Source of the DNA: Palsa-461 sp036844945
Lineage (GTDB): Bacteria; Actinomycetota; Acidimicrobiia; Acidimicrobiales; RAAP-2
Direction: 5' to 3'
DNA: 64,000 bases
Assembly: GCA_036844945.1 (NCBI GenBank)
Contig: DAIUEV010000002.1
Coordinates: forward strand, 1-64,000
The translations under genes were made by a program, and so were the position numbers. Below are positions 17,258 to 24,646 of the stretch, in pieces; within the stretch, counting starts at the first letter, position 1, and each line of letters opens with the position of its first letter. The notes beneath the pieces are model-generated. The model did not search any database. It had not been told where the DNA came from and saw only the letters and a program-made list of their open reading frames with translations.

Positions 17258-17995
17258 CTACCCACCAAGCTCCGGCCACTCGAGGAGCTCGGTCAGCGAG
17301 GACACGTGGGCGAGCCCATCGGGTCGGGGTGGCGGGTTGCCCACCCGTTCGTCGGACCGCCAGAGATGCACGGCGCGCATCCCCGCGGCAAGCGGGCCTT
17401 CCACGTCGGGTCCGAACGAGTCCCCGACGAACAGCGCCTCACCCGGTGACACCTCGAGCATCCGGGTGATCGCCTCGTAGATCCGAGGGTGGGGCTTGCG
17501 GGCACCGACGCGGGCGGAGGTGACGGCCGCGTCGACGAGCGGCGCCAGCCCCGCGTCGACGATGAACCGGTCCAGCTCCCACCCCCAGTTCGAGCAGACC
17601 CCGATGCGCAGTCCCCGGCTGCGGAGTTCGCGCAGCGTCGGAGCGGCGTCGGGATAGGCGATGACCCCCGACTCGTCGGCGGTCCGCATGGCCTCCACCA
17701 CCTGGTCGACCGCGTGCGGCGCGACCGCGCACGCGCGGGCAAGTTCCCCGTGACGGGAACGGACCCACCGCTCGTAGCTCGCCTCGTCGACCGAATGCTC
17801 GGTGTGGTCGACCCCGTCGTACTTCGTGTGGTGCTCGATGGCGACTTGGTCGTCGTAGCGGTATCCGTGGCGCTCGAACACCGCGGCGTAGCTGGGCGCG
17901 ATCCCGTCGGGGCGACAGACGACGGTGCCGAAGAAGTCGAGGATGACGACGCGGAACCCGCTTCGCCCGCCGGGTGGTGCTTCGCCAGCTGCCAC
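17258..17995 (-). CDS. HAD-family hydrolase
   Basis: 245 residues from GTG 17995. HAD motifs are in order: motif I DFFGTVV (first Asp nucleophile but the usual DxD second Asp is replaced, reading D-F-F), motif II VCSNWG, the motif III lysine in GARKPHPRIYE, and motif IV GDSFGPDVEG. The cap insertion between motifs I and II is helical (C1 type). The missing second Asp of DxD is unusual for a phosphatase and is seen in some haloacid-dehalogenase-like members. It is divergent from mftF, with a 74-base shared promoter region. Its physiological role is unknown. Confidence 0.8.
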   Translation of the reverse strand: MAAGEAPPGGRSGFRVVILDFFGTVVCRPDGIAPSYAAVFERHGYRYDDQVAIEHHTKYDGVDHTEHSVDEASYERWVRSRHGELARACAVAPHAVDQVVEAMRTADESGVIAYPDAAPTLRELRSRGLRIGVCSNWGWELDRFIVDAGLAPLVDAAVTSARVGARKPHPRIYEAITRMLEVSPGEALFVGDSFGPDVEGPLAAGMRAVHLWRSDERVGNPPPRPDGLAHVSSLTELLEWPELGG

Positions 17996-18069
17996 CGCGA
18001 AACGGTATCTGCACGCTGCGACCACACCGTCACGGCAGCGGACGGACCGGCCCCTGGCAAGATGGCGCG

Positions 18070-19700
18070 GTGCCCCGGTCGTCCGAAGCGCCCGCAGCGG
18101 TCGTGCGGCGCGCCCCGCCGAGCGCACCGCTCCCGGTGGGCGTCCGCCTCGTTGGCGACGCTGACATGTACGTGCTGGCCGCGGGCCGGGTGCTCTTCGG
18201 CGGGAGCCCCCCGCGGGTCGTCCGCCTCCGGCCGAGGGCGGCCGAGATGGTGTCGAGGTGGCTGGGGGGAACCCCGCTCGAGGACCGAAGGTCGGATCGG
18301 ACGGTCGCCCGGCGCCTCGTCCGTGCCGGGGTCCTCCATCCGCGCCCGGATCCGGTGGTCCCCGGTGTCCTCGTGAGCGTGGTCGTCCCGGTGCGTGACC
18401 GGCCCGAGATGCTGCAACGCCTGCTCCGCTCGCTCGACATGGTGCCAGTCATCGTCGTCGACGACTGCTCGGTCCGTGCGGGAGCGGTCGAGAAGGTGGC
18501 GCGGGAGGCGGGCGCGGAGTACGTCCGGCTCGACCGCAACCTCGGTCCGGCGGGGGCGCGGAACGCCGGTCTGGCGCGAGTGCGCTCCCCATTGGTCGCG
18601 TTCGTGGACTCCGACTGCACCGTGCCGGCCGGCTGGCTCGACGGGCTCATCGGGCACTTCGCCGACCCCATGGTGGCGGCGGTCGCGCCGCGGGTGGTGA
18701 CGCCGCCGACCCGGTCCTGGATCGGTCGGTACGAAGCGGTGCGCTCGCCGCTCGACCTCGGCCGGCGCGAGGGCAGGGTGGCTCCGGGCTCTCGCATCTC
18801 TTACGTGCCGACGGCCGCCCTTGTGCTCCGGCGCTCCGCCGTCACCGCACCGTGCTTCGACGAGACCCTGGCGGCGGGAGAGGACGTCGACCTCGTGTGG
18901 CGGCTCGCCGCCGCCGGGTGGGAGATCCGCTACGACCCGAGAGTGGAGGTCACACACGAGAGTGAGGTTCGGACGCTCCAATGGCTGGGCCGACGTGCTC
19001 TCTACGGAAGCTCGGCGGGGCCGCTCGCGCTCCGGCACGGTGACGCCGTGGCACCCGCCCGGGTCCCAGCGAACACCGCAGCGGTGTGGGGCTTGGCGGC
19101 ATCGGGACGGCCGCTCGCCGCCGCGCTGACCGGGGTCGCGGCCACCGGGGCGCTCGCCAGCCGGCTNNNNNNNNNNNNNNNNNNNNNNNNNNNNNNNNNN
19201 NNNNNNNNNNNNNNNNNNNNNNNNNNNNNNNNNNNNNNNNNNNNNNNNNNNNNNNNNNNNNNNNNNCGCTCGCCGCCGCGCTGACCGGGGTCGCGGCCAC
19301 CGGGGCGCTCGCCAGCCGGCTCGCGGGCGTCGTGGACGATCCGGTGAAGGTCGCCGCCCAGCTCTCGGCGGGGGGGATGGCCCGGTCGGCCGCCCCCGCG
19401 CTGGCGGGCCTCGGGCGCGCCTGGGGTCCGCTGCTGTGCATCTCACTCTTCGTTCGGCCACTCGGACGGGTGCGGGCGGCCGCTGCGGCCGTACTGGCGG
19501 TGACCTGGACCAGGGGCTGGCGGAGCCGGCCCCGCGACCTCGACCCGGCCCGTTACCTCGGGGCGCGGGCGGCCGACGAACTCGCCTACGGGGCCGGAGT
19601 GTGGTGGGGCTGCCTGCAGGCCCGGACCCTCCGGCCGCTGATCCCCGTGGTCACGGGCCTCCGACCGCGCCGTCGTCGGGCGGCCGACCGCGCCGGGTAG
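18070..19700 (+). CDS. mftF: Mycofactocin glycosyltransferase MftF (split by an apparently artificial gap)
   Basis: Family-2 glycosyltransferase. From GTG 18070 it shows an N-terminal PqqD-like segment (VGDADMYVLAAGRVLFGG...PRVVRL), then the GT-A core: VSVVVPVRDRPEMLQRLL, VIVVDDCS, NLGPAGARNAGL, FVDSDCTVP (the DxD) and GEDVDLVWRLAAAGW. The C-terminal part is hydrophobic. MftF adds glucose units to premycofactocin. The 100-N run at 19167-19266 shifts the frame. Removing the gap plus one copy of the identical 55-base flanks restores one frame through to the stop at 19700, predicting about 491 residues. It converges with mftD, three bases apart. Confidence 0.9.
19112..19166 (+). repeat. 55-base duplicate, left copy (contig-end overlap)
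   Basis: These 55 bases, immediately left of the N run, are identical to 19267-19321 immediately right of it. Such an exact overlap at a scaffold join is typical of de Bruijn graph contigs sharing a k-mer (k = 55 is a common setting). It is best read as one sequence written twice. Confidence 0.9.
19167..19266. other. Assembly gap of 100 N, probably no missing sequence
   Basis: Exactly 100 N inserted between two contig ends that overlap by 55 identical bases. Collapsing 19167-19321 leaves an uninterrupted mftF frame, so the gap appears to be a failed merge rather than missing DNA. Confidence 0.9.
19267..19321 (+). repeat. 55-base duplicate, right copy
   Basis: Right-hand copy of 19112-19166. 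The translated overlap is the same hydrophobic stretch (AAALTGVAATGALASR) in both halves of mftF, but in different frames relative to the window because of the N run. Confidence 0.9.
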
Positions 19701-19703
19701 CGC

Positions 19704-20882
19704 TCAACCGACGTCGCCGAGCACCCGGGTGAACCCGGGCGGCACCACGACATCGTCGGGACCGAGCTCGGAGACCGACGCCTTGCCGAGGGCGAGCAGC
19801 GCCGAGTCGATCCCGCCGCGCACCACGTCGAGGACGTTCTCGACGCCCGCTTGGCCGTTCGCCGCCAGCCCCCAGAGATAGGCCCGGCCGATCATCACCG
19901 CCCTCGCGCCGAGCGCCAGGGCCTTCACCACGTCACCGCCGCGGCGCACTCCCCCGTCGAGGAGGACCTCGACCCGATCGCCGACCGCGGCGGCGATGGC
20001 CGGAAGCGCGCGGATCGTCGCGGGGGTCCCGTCGAGGTTGTTACCGCCGTGGTTCGACACCGAGATGGCGGTCGCCCCCGCGTCGACCGCCGCTCTTGCG
20101 TCGTCGACCCGGATCACCCCCTTGACCATCAGCGGGCCGCCCCACTGCTCGACCAGCCAGGCGATGTCGGCCCAGGTCGCCGGGGGAGTCTGCATCCACT
20201 CGCCGTAGGCCCCGAAGAAGCTCGGTGCCAGTTCGCCGGGGAGCGCCATGTTCGGCACCGTGAGCGCGGGGAGATGGCGGGACCCGACGAAGGCCGCCAG
20301 CCAGCGGGGCCGGCGCAGCACCTCGGGGGCGAAGCGCAGCATCGTCTTCAAATCGAGGCGCTCGGGGATGGTCGGACTGCCCCAGTCGCGCCCGTTGGCG
20401 AAGGACCAGTCGAGGGTGACGATCAGCCCGACGGCACCGGCCCGGCGGGCCCGCTCGACCCGTGCGGCGATGCGCTCACGGGGTCCGGACCAGTAGAGCT
20501 GGAAGAAGGTCTGCGGGTTGGCCGCCACCACCTCTTCGATGGGCTTGCTGGCGAACGAGCTCAGCCCGGTCGCGGTCCCGCGGGCCGCCGCGGCCCGGGC
20601 GACCGCCACCTCGGCACCCGGGTGGACGGCCTGGACCCCAGTCGGCGACATGACGACCGGGAACGCCACCGGCTGGCCCATGACCGTGACGCCGAGGTCC
20701 CGTTTGTCGTGGAGCCCAGCGATGTGGGGCGCGAACCCGAGCTCCCCGAATGCCGCCAGATTGTCGGCGTAGCTGATGCCCTTCTCGGACCCGGCCAACA
20801 GGGCGCTGTAGACCGACGGCGGCAACCGTCGCTCGGCCCGGCGCTGCGCCTCGGCGACCGTCTCGAACCACGCCCCCGCCAT
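19704..20882 (-). CDS. mftD: Premycofactocin synthase MftD (FMN-dependent alpha-hydroxyacid oxidase family)
   Basis: 392 residues from ATG 20882. FMN alpha-hydroxyacid dehydrogenase fold: PVVMSPTGVQAVHPGAEVAVARAA, TGLSSFASKPIEEV, FFQLYWSG, the catalytic-region ISVSNHGGNNLDGTPATI, and LLDGGVRRGGDVVKALALGARAVMIGRAYLWGLAANG. In mycofactocin biosynthesis MftD oxidatively deaminates the Val-Tyr-derived intermediate to premycofactocin. The family assignment rests on this overall similarity together with the mft context. It follows the alcohol dehydrogenase gene by 58 bases on the same strand, instead of lying between mftC and mftE as in mycobacteria. Confidence 0.88.
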   Translation of the reverse strand: MAGAWFETVAEAQRRAERRLPPSVYSALLAGSEKGISYADNLAAFGELGFAPHIAGLHDKRDLGVTVMGQPVAFPVVMSPTGVQAVHPGAEVAVARAAAARGTATGLSSFASKPIEEVVAANPQTFFQLYWSGPRERIAARVERARRAGAVGLIVTLDWSFANGRDWGSPTIPERLDLKTMLRFAPEVLRRPRWLAAFVGSRHLPALTVPNMALPGELAPSFFGAYGEWMQTPPATWADIAWLVEQWGGPLMVKGVIRVDDARAAVDAGATAISVSNHGGNNLDGTPATIRALPAIAAAVGDRVEVLLDGGVRRGGDVVKALALGARAVMIGRAYLWGLAANGQAGVENVLDVVRGGIDSALLALGKASVSELGPDDVVVPPGFTRVLGDVG

Positions 20883-20940
20883 CGCACGATCCTCCCACCG
20901 GCCGGGGATGCCCGCGGTGGGTCAGCGGGCTGACGCCGGG

Positions 20941-22095
20941 TCAGTCCCCGGCCAGCCTCACCACGCCGCGGACGTTGCGCCCGGCGTGGAGGTCGTCGTA
21001 GCCCTGCTGGACCTCGTCGAGCGAGTACTCCTTCGTGATGAGCTCGTCCACTTCGAGCTGGCCGCTCTGGTAGAGGGCGAGGAGCTTCGGCACCTGGACG
21101 CGGGGGCTCGCGGAGCCGAACACCGTCCCGAGCAACGCCTGGTTGTACATCGCGAAGTTGAACAGGTTCAACTGGACGTCCATCTGCTGGATGGGCGCCA
21201 CGGCCACCGTGACGATCCGGCCGTCCTTCGAGCCGAGCGCGCAGGCCGGTGCGATGAGGTCGCCCGTGAGGGTGGAGGGGGTCAGGACCACCACGTCGGC
21301 CATACGGCCCTGGGTGATCTCGGCCACGAGCGGCAGAGCCTCGGCCATGGAGGACGCGCCGTGGGTGGCCCCGATCCGCTTGGCCTGGTCGACCTTGAAC
21401 TCGACGGTGTCGACCGCGACGATCGCCCGGGCGCCGGCCAGTCGGGCCCCCTGCAGGGCACCCGAGCCCACCCCGCCGCACCCGACGACCACGACGACCT
21501 CGCCCGGACGGGCCTTGGCCCGATCGACGACCGCGCCGAACCCGGTCGAGATCCCGCAGCTGATCAGGGCGGCGGCCCGCAGCGGGGCGTCGGCGGCCAG
21601 CTTCACGACCGAGGCCTCGTGGAGCACCATCGTCTCGGCGAAGGTGCCGAGCTGGGTCATCCTCCCGAGCTCCTGGTCGCCCAGGTGGTGGCGCCAGGTC
21701 CCATCCGAGATCATCGGACCGGCCAAGGTGTACATCCCGAGATCACAGAGGTGCTGGCGACCCGAGGCGCACCAGAAGCAGATCCCGCAGGCCGGGATGA
21801 AGGCCACGGCCACCTTGTCCCCGACGGCCACGTTGGACACCTCGGGGCCGACCGCGGTGACGACCCCGGAGCCCTCGTGCCCCCCGATCACCGGGAACAC
21901 CGACTTCAACCCCAGCATCCCGAGGAGCTCGGGCGGGGCGACGATGTCGCCGAGCCGGAGGTGCTCGTCGGAGTGGCACAGGCCGGCGTAGGCCGTCTGC
22001 ACCTGGACCTCATGGGCGTGGGGCTCGTCGATCTCGATCTCCTCGGTGCTCCACGGAGCGCCCTCTTCGAGACATACCGCTGCTCGGGTCCTCAT
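20941..22095 (-). CDS. NDMA-dependent (mycofactocin-coupled) zinc alcohol dehydrogenase
   Basis: 384 residues from ATG 22095, preceded by GGGGAGGCGGAT. Zinc-ADH features: catalytic zinc ligands Cys40 and His73-Glu74 (GLCHSDEH, GGHEGSG), a four-cysteine structural zinc loop (CGICFWCASGRQHLC) and the cofactor fold VGCGGVGSGALQGARLAGA. Segments such as ELLGMLGLKSVFPVI and GTWRHHLGDQELGRMTQLGTFAE fit the NDMA-dependent family, which holds NAD tightly and needs an external acceptor, in vivo mycofactocin. Its position directly upstream of mftD supports this. The likely role is oxidation of primary alcohols. Confidence 0.88.
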   Translation of the reverse strand: MRTRAAVCLEEGAPWSTEEIEIDEPHAHEVQVQTAYAGLCHSDEHLRLGDIVAPPELLGMLGLKSVFPVIGGHEGSGVVTAVGPEVSNVAVGDKVAVAFIPACGICFWCASGRQHLCDLGMYTLAGPMISDGTWRHHLGDQELGRMTQLGTFAETMVLHEASVVKLAADAPLRAAALISCGISTGFGAVVDRAKARPGEVVVVVGCGGVGSGALQGARLAGARAIVAVDTVEFKVDQAKRIGATHGASSMAEALPLVAEITQGRMADVVVLTPSTLTGDLIAPACALGSKDGRIVTVAVAPIQQMDVQLNLFNFAMYNQALLGTVFGSASPRVQVPKLLALYQSGQLEVDELITKEYSLDEVQQGYDDLHAGRNVRGVVRLAGD

Positions 22096-22188
22096 ATCCG
22101 CCTCCCCTGATGGTCGCGAGATGCGACTCAGTATCGCGGTGGCGGCGCGCCCGGACAACAAGCAGGGCCCCGCCGGCGGGACCATGTG

Positions 22189-22223
22189 TTGCCCACGACC
22201 TATCTATTAGATATTCTAATAAT
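22189..22223 (+). promoter_or_regulatory. Leaderless-type promoter with a perfect MarR-type operator
   Basis: TTGCCC (22189-22194), a 17-base spacer, and TATTCT (22212-22217) form a good -35/-10 pair. The predicted transcription start, 7 bases on, coincides with the GTG of the MarR gene at 22224, so the mRNA would be leaderless. The perfect 17-bp palindrome TATTAGATATTCTAATA (22205-22221) covers the -10 element, as expected for an autorepressor site. Confidence 0.75.
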
Positions 22224-22676
22224 GTGAGTATCGAACAGCTGGACCCCCCGGCGCGGGTCTACAACCCCGGGCGCACCGTGGCCTGGCTCGCCAAGCAGGT
22301 CGAGATCGCGCTGACCGACGTCGACTTGTCGCTCTCCCAGTACCGGATCCTCGGGGTGCTGGTCGAGGGCTCGGCGGTCTCCTCGGCCCTGGCCGAGCGG
22401 CTGGCCGTCCGGCCCCCGAGCGTCACCTCGGTCATCGATGGCCTGGTGGCCCGAGGGCTCGTGGAGCGGACCCACAGCGAGGACGACCGGCGGCGGGTGG
22501 CCCTCGCGCTCACCCCCGAGGGCGTGGCGGTGCTCGAGACGGCGAACCAGGCCGTCAACGACCGCCTCGAGGACATCGCGTCGGGCCTCGGGTCGACCAA
22601 GGGGTCCAAGGCCCTTGACAACCTGTCGCTGTGGCATGACGCGCTGCGAGCGCTGCGGGAGCGGCAGGGCCGATGA
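22224..22676 (+). CDS. MarR-family transcriptional regulator
   Basis: 150 residues from GTG 22224 (the ATG two bases earlier is followed directly by a stop). A winged-helix domain is evident: LSQYRILGVLVEGSAVSSALAERLAVRPPSVTSVIDGLVARGLVERTHSEDDRRRVALALTPEG, where DDRRR is the wing signature of the family. The gene overlaps the first ABC exporter gene by four bases (ATGA), so the regulator and the exporter form one operon, probably autorepressed through the palindrome over its own promoter and induced by an exported compound. Confidence 0.92.
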   Translation: MSIEQLDPPARVYNPGRTVAWLAKQVEIALTDVDLSLSQYRILGVLVEGSAVSSALAERLAVRPPSVTSVIDGLVARGLVERTHSEDDRRRVALALTPEGVAVLETANQAVNDRLEDIASGLGSTKGSKALDNLSLWHDALRALRERQGR

Positions 22677-24646
22677 CGATCCTGTCGCGGCGGCCTCCGG
22701 AACTGCCTAGGTTCGAGGACGTACTCGGCGACCGCTCGGTCTTCGAGCCGGTCGCCACCGAGGCGCGCTACCGGCCGCCCAAGGCCGCGATCGACCCGGA
22801 CCGCGAGAAGACCTGGCTCCGCCGGGCGCTCCCGCTTCTGTTCTCGCACAAGAAGATCTTCCTCACCTCGCTCGGGCTCTCCTTCGTCACGCTGCTCCTC
22901 CAGGTGCAGATCCCGAAGCTGCTGCAGGACGCCATCGAGAACTCGGTGATCTTCAAGCGCGCGCCGCTGAGCCACTACATCACGATCATGTTGATCCTCG
23001 CCGTGTTGGCGGGGGTGGCCGGCTACATCTCCCGCTACTTCCTCATGCGGACCGCGTATGAGATCGAGTTCGACCTCCGCAACATCATCTACACCCACTT
23101 GTCGAAGCTGTCGTTCCCCTTCTACGACCGGGTCCAGTCAGGGCAGTTGATCTCGCGGGCCAACTCGGACATCCGCTCCGTGCAGATGTACCTCACGTTC
23201 GCGCCGTCGATCCTCGTCCAGTGCAGCGTGGCATTCGTGGCGTTCGCCTACATGCTGTCGATCAACGTGCCGCTGGCCTTGGTGGCCATGATCCCGACGC
23301 CGTTCGTCTACTTCCTCGGTGTGCAGATGCGGAGACGGATGTTTCCGGTGTCGTGGCTCATCCAGTCCCGATTGGCCGACGTTGCCACCATCGTGGACGA
23401 GAACATCAACGGGGTCCGGGTCGTCAAGTCCTTCGCCGCCGAGCAGCGCGAACTGACCACGCTGGCCAAGGCGGCGGACCGCCTGCAGTGGAGCTACGTG
23501 AAGGACGCGGACATCCGGGCGCGGTTCACCCCCGCGGTCCAGAACCTCCCCCAGATCGGCCTCGCCCTCGTGCTGCTCTACGGCGGATGGCTCGCCCTCC
23601 ACGGGAAGCTGCCGATCGCCGCCCTCGCCTCGTTCAGCCTCTACATCGTCATGCTGCAGGCCCCGTTCCAGATGCTCGGGATGATCATCATGATGGGTCA
23701 GCGCGCCGCCGCGTCGTCGCAGCGGATCTACGAGATCCTCGACGAACCGCCGACCGTGGTCGATCGGCCGGGCGCGGTGGACCTCGTCGACTGCCGGGGC
23801 GACGTGCGATTCGAGTCCGTGGAGTTTCGCTACGTGGACGACAACCCGCTCGTGGTCGACGGATTCGATCTGCACATAGAGCCGGGGGAGACCGTCGCGC
23901 TCGTCGGCCGGACCGGATCGGGCAAGTCGACCGTCGCCCGCCTGCTCGCCCGCTTCTACGACGTGACCGGCGGCAAGGTTGTCGTCGACGGCCACGACGT
24001 CCGCGACCTCACCCTCGCCAGCCTGCGCGGCAACGTGGGAATCGTCCTCGACGAGCCCTTCTTGTTCTCGGTGTCGATCCGGGACAACATCGCCTACGGA
24101 CAGCCGAACGCCGACATCGCCGACATCGAGGCGGCGGCCAAGGCCGCCGGCGCCGACGGCTTCATCCGGGAACTGCCCGAGGGCTACGACACCGTGGTCG
24201 GCGAGCGCGGCTACACGCTGTCGGGCGGCCAGCGCCAGCGAATCGCCATCGCCCGGACGCTGCTCGTCAACCCACCGATCCTCATCCTCGACGACGCCAC
24301 CAGCGCCATCGACGTGCAGGTCGAGCTCACCATCCACAGTGGGCTGCGCCGGCTGATGGAGGGCCGGACCACGCTGATCATCGCCCACCGGCTGTCGACC
24401 ATCAGCCTGGCCGACCGGGTGCTGCTCATGGACGAGGGGCGGATCGTGGCCGACGGGACCCACGCCGAGCTCATGGACACGGTGCCCCTGTACGCGGATG
24501 TGCTCGCCCAGGGCGAGAAGGAGGACGCAATCCGGCTGGCCGAGAGCAGCCACGCGGCGGCATCGCACCTTGAGCCGCCCGAGGGCGATTCGTTCGGTGC
24601 TGGTCGGCCCGAGCCCGACGGACTCGGCATCGGGGGGATCGTCTGA
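22673..24646 (+). CDS. ABC exporter half-transporter with degenerate ATP site (heterodimer subunit 1)
   Basis: 657 residues: an N-terminal cytoplasmic stretch of about 60 residues, six predicted membrane helices (about 61-345) and an ABC domain. Walker A GRTGSGKST (412-420) and signature LSGGQ (516-520) are canonical. However, Walker B ends LILDD, with Asp541 in place of the catalytic Glu, and the Q-loop reads VLDEPFLF instead of VxQEPFLF. His572 of the H-switch is kept. This pattern is known for the degenerate half of heterodimeric exporters such as BmrC/BmrD. The next gene supplies the complementary half. The role is probably drug, lipid or peptide export. Confidence 0.92.
   Translation: MTILSRRPPELPRFEDVLGDRSVFEPVATEARYRPPKAAIDPDREKTWLRRALPLLFSHKKIFLTSLGLSFVTLLLQVQIPKLLQDAIENSVIFKRAPLSHYITIMLILAVLAGVAGYISRYFLMRTAYEIEFDLRNIIYTHLSKLSFPFYDRVQSGQLISRANSDIRSVQMYLTFAPSILVQCSVAFVAFAYMLSINVPLALVAMIPTPFVYFLGVQMRRRMFPVSWLIQSRLADVATIVDENINGVRVVKSFAAEQRELTTLAKAADRLQWSYVKDADIRARFTPAVQNLPQIGLALVLLYGGWLALHGKLPIAALASFSLYIVMLQAPFQMLGMIIMMGQRAAASSQRIYEILDEPPTVVDRPGAVDLVDCRGDVRFESVEFRYVDDNPLVVDGFDLHIEPGETVALVGRTGSGKSTVARLLARFYDVTGGKVVVDGHDVRDLTLASLRGNVGIVLDEPFLFSVSIRDNIAYGQPNADIADIEAAAKAAGADGFIRELPEGYDTVVGERGYTLSGGQRQRIAIARTLLVNPPILILDDATSAIDVQVELTIHSGLRRLMEGRTTLIIAHRLSTISLADRVLLMDEGRIVADGTHAELMDTVPLYADVLAQGEKEDAIRLAESSHAAASHLEPPEGDSFGAGRPEPDGLGIGGIV

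Noticed and set aside
18070..19700. mftF as a pseudogene with a frameshift
   Set aside because: The shift is caused by the 100-N run and a duplicated 55-base contig end; the collapsed sequence is one intact frame.
22222..22224. ATG at 22222 as the MarR start
   Set aside because: The next codon is TGA; the GTG at 22224 opens the conserved frame.
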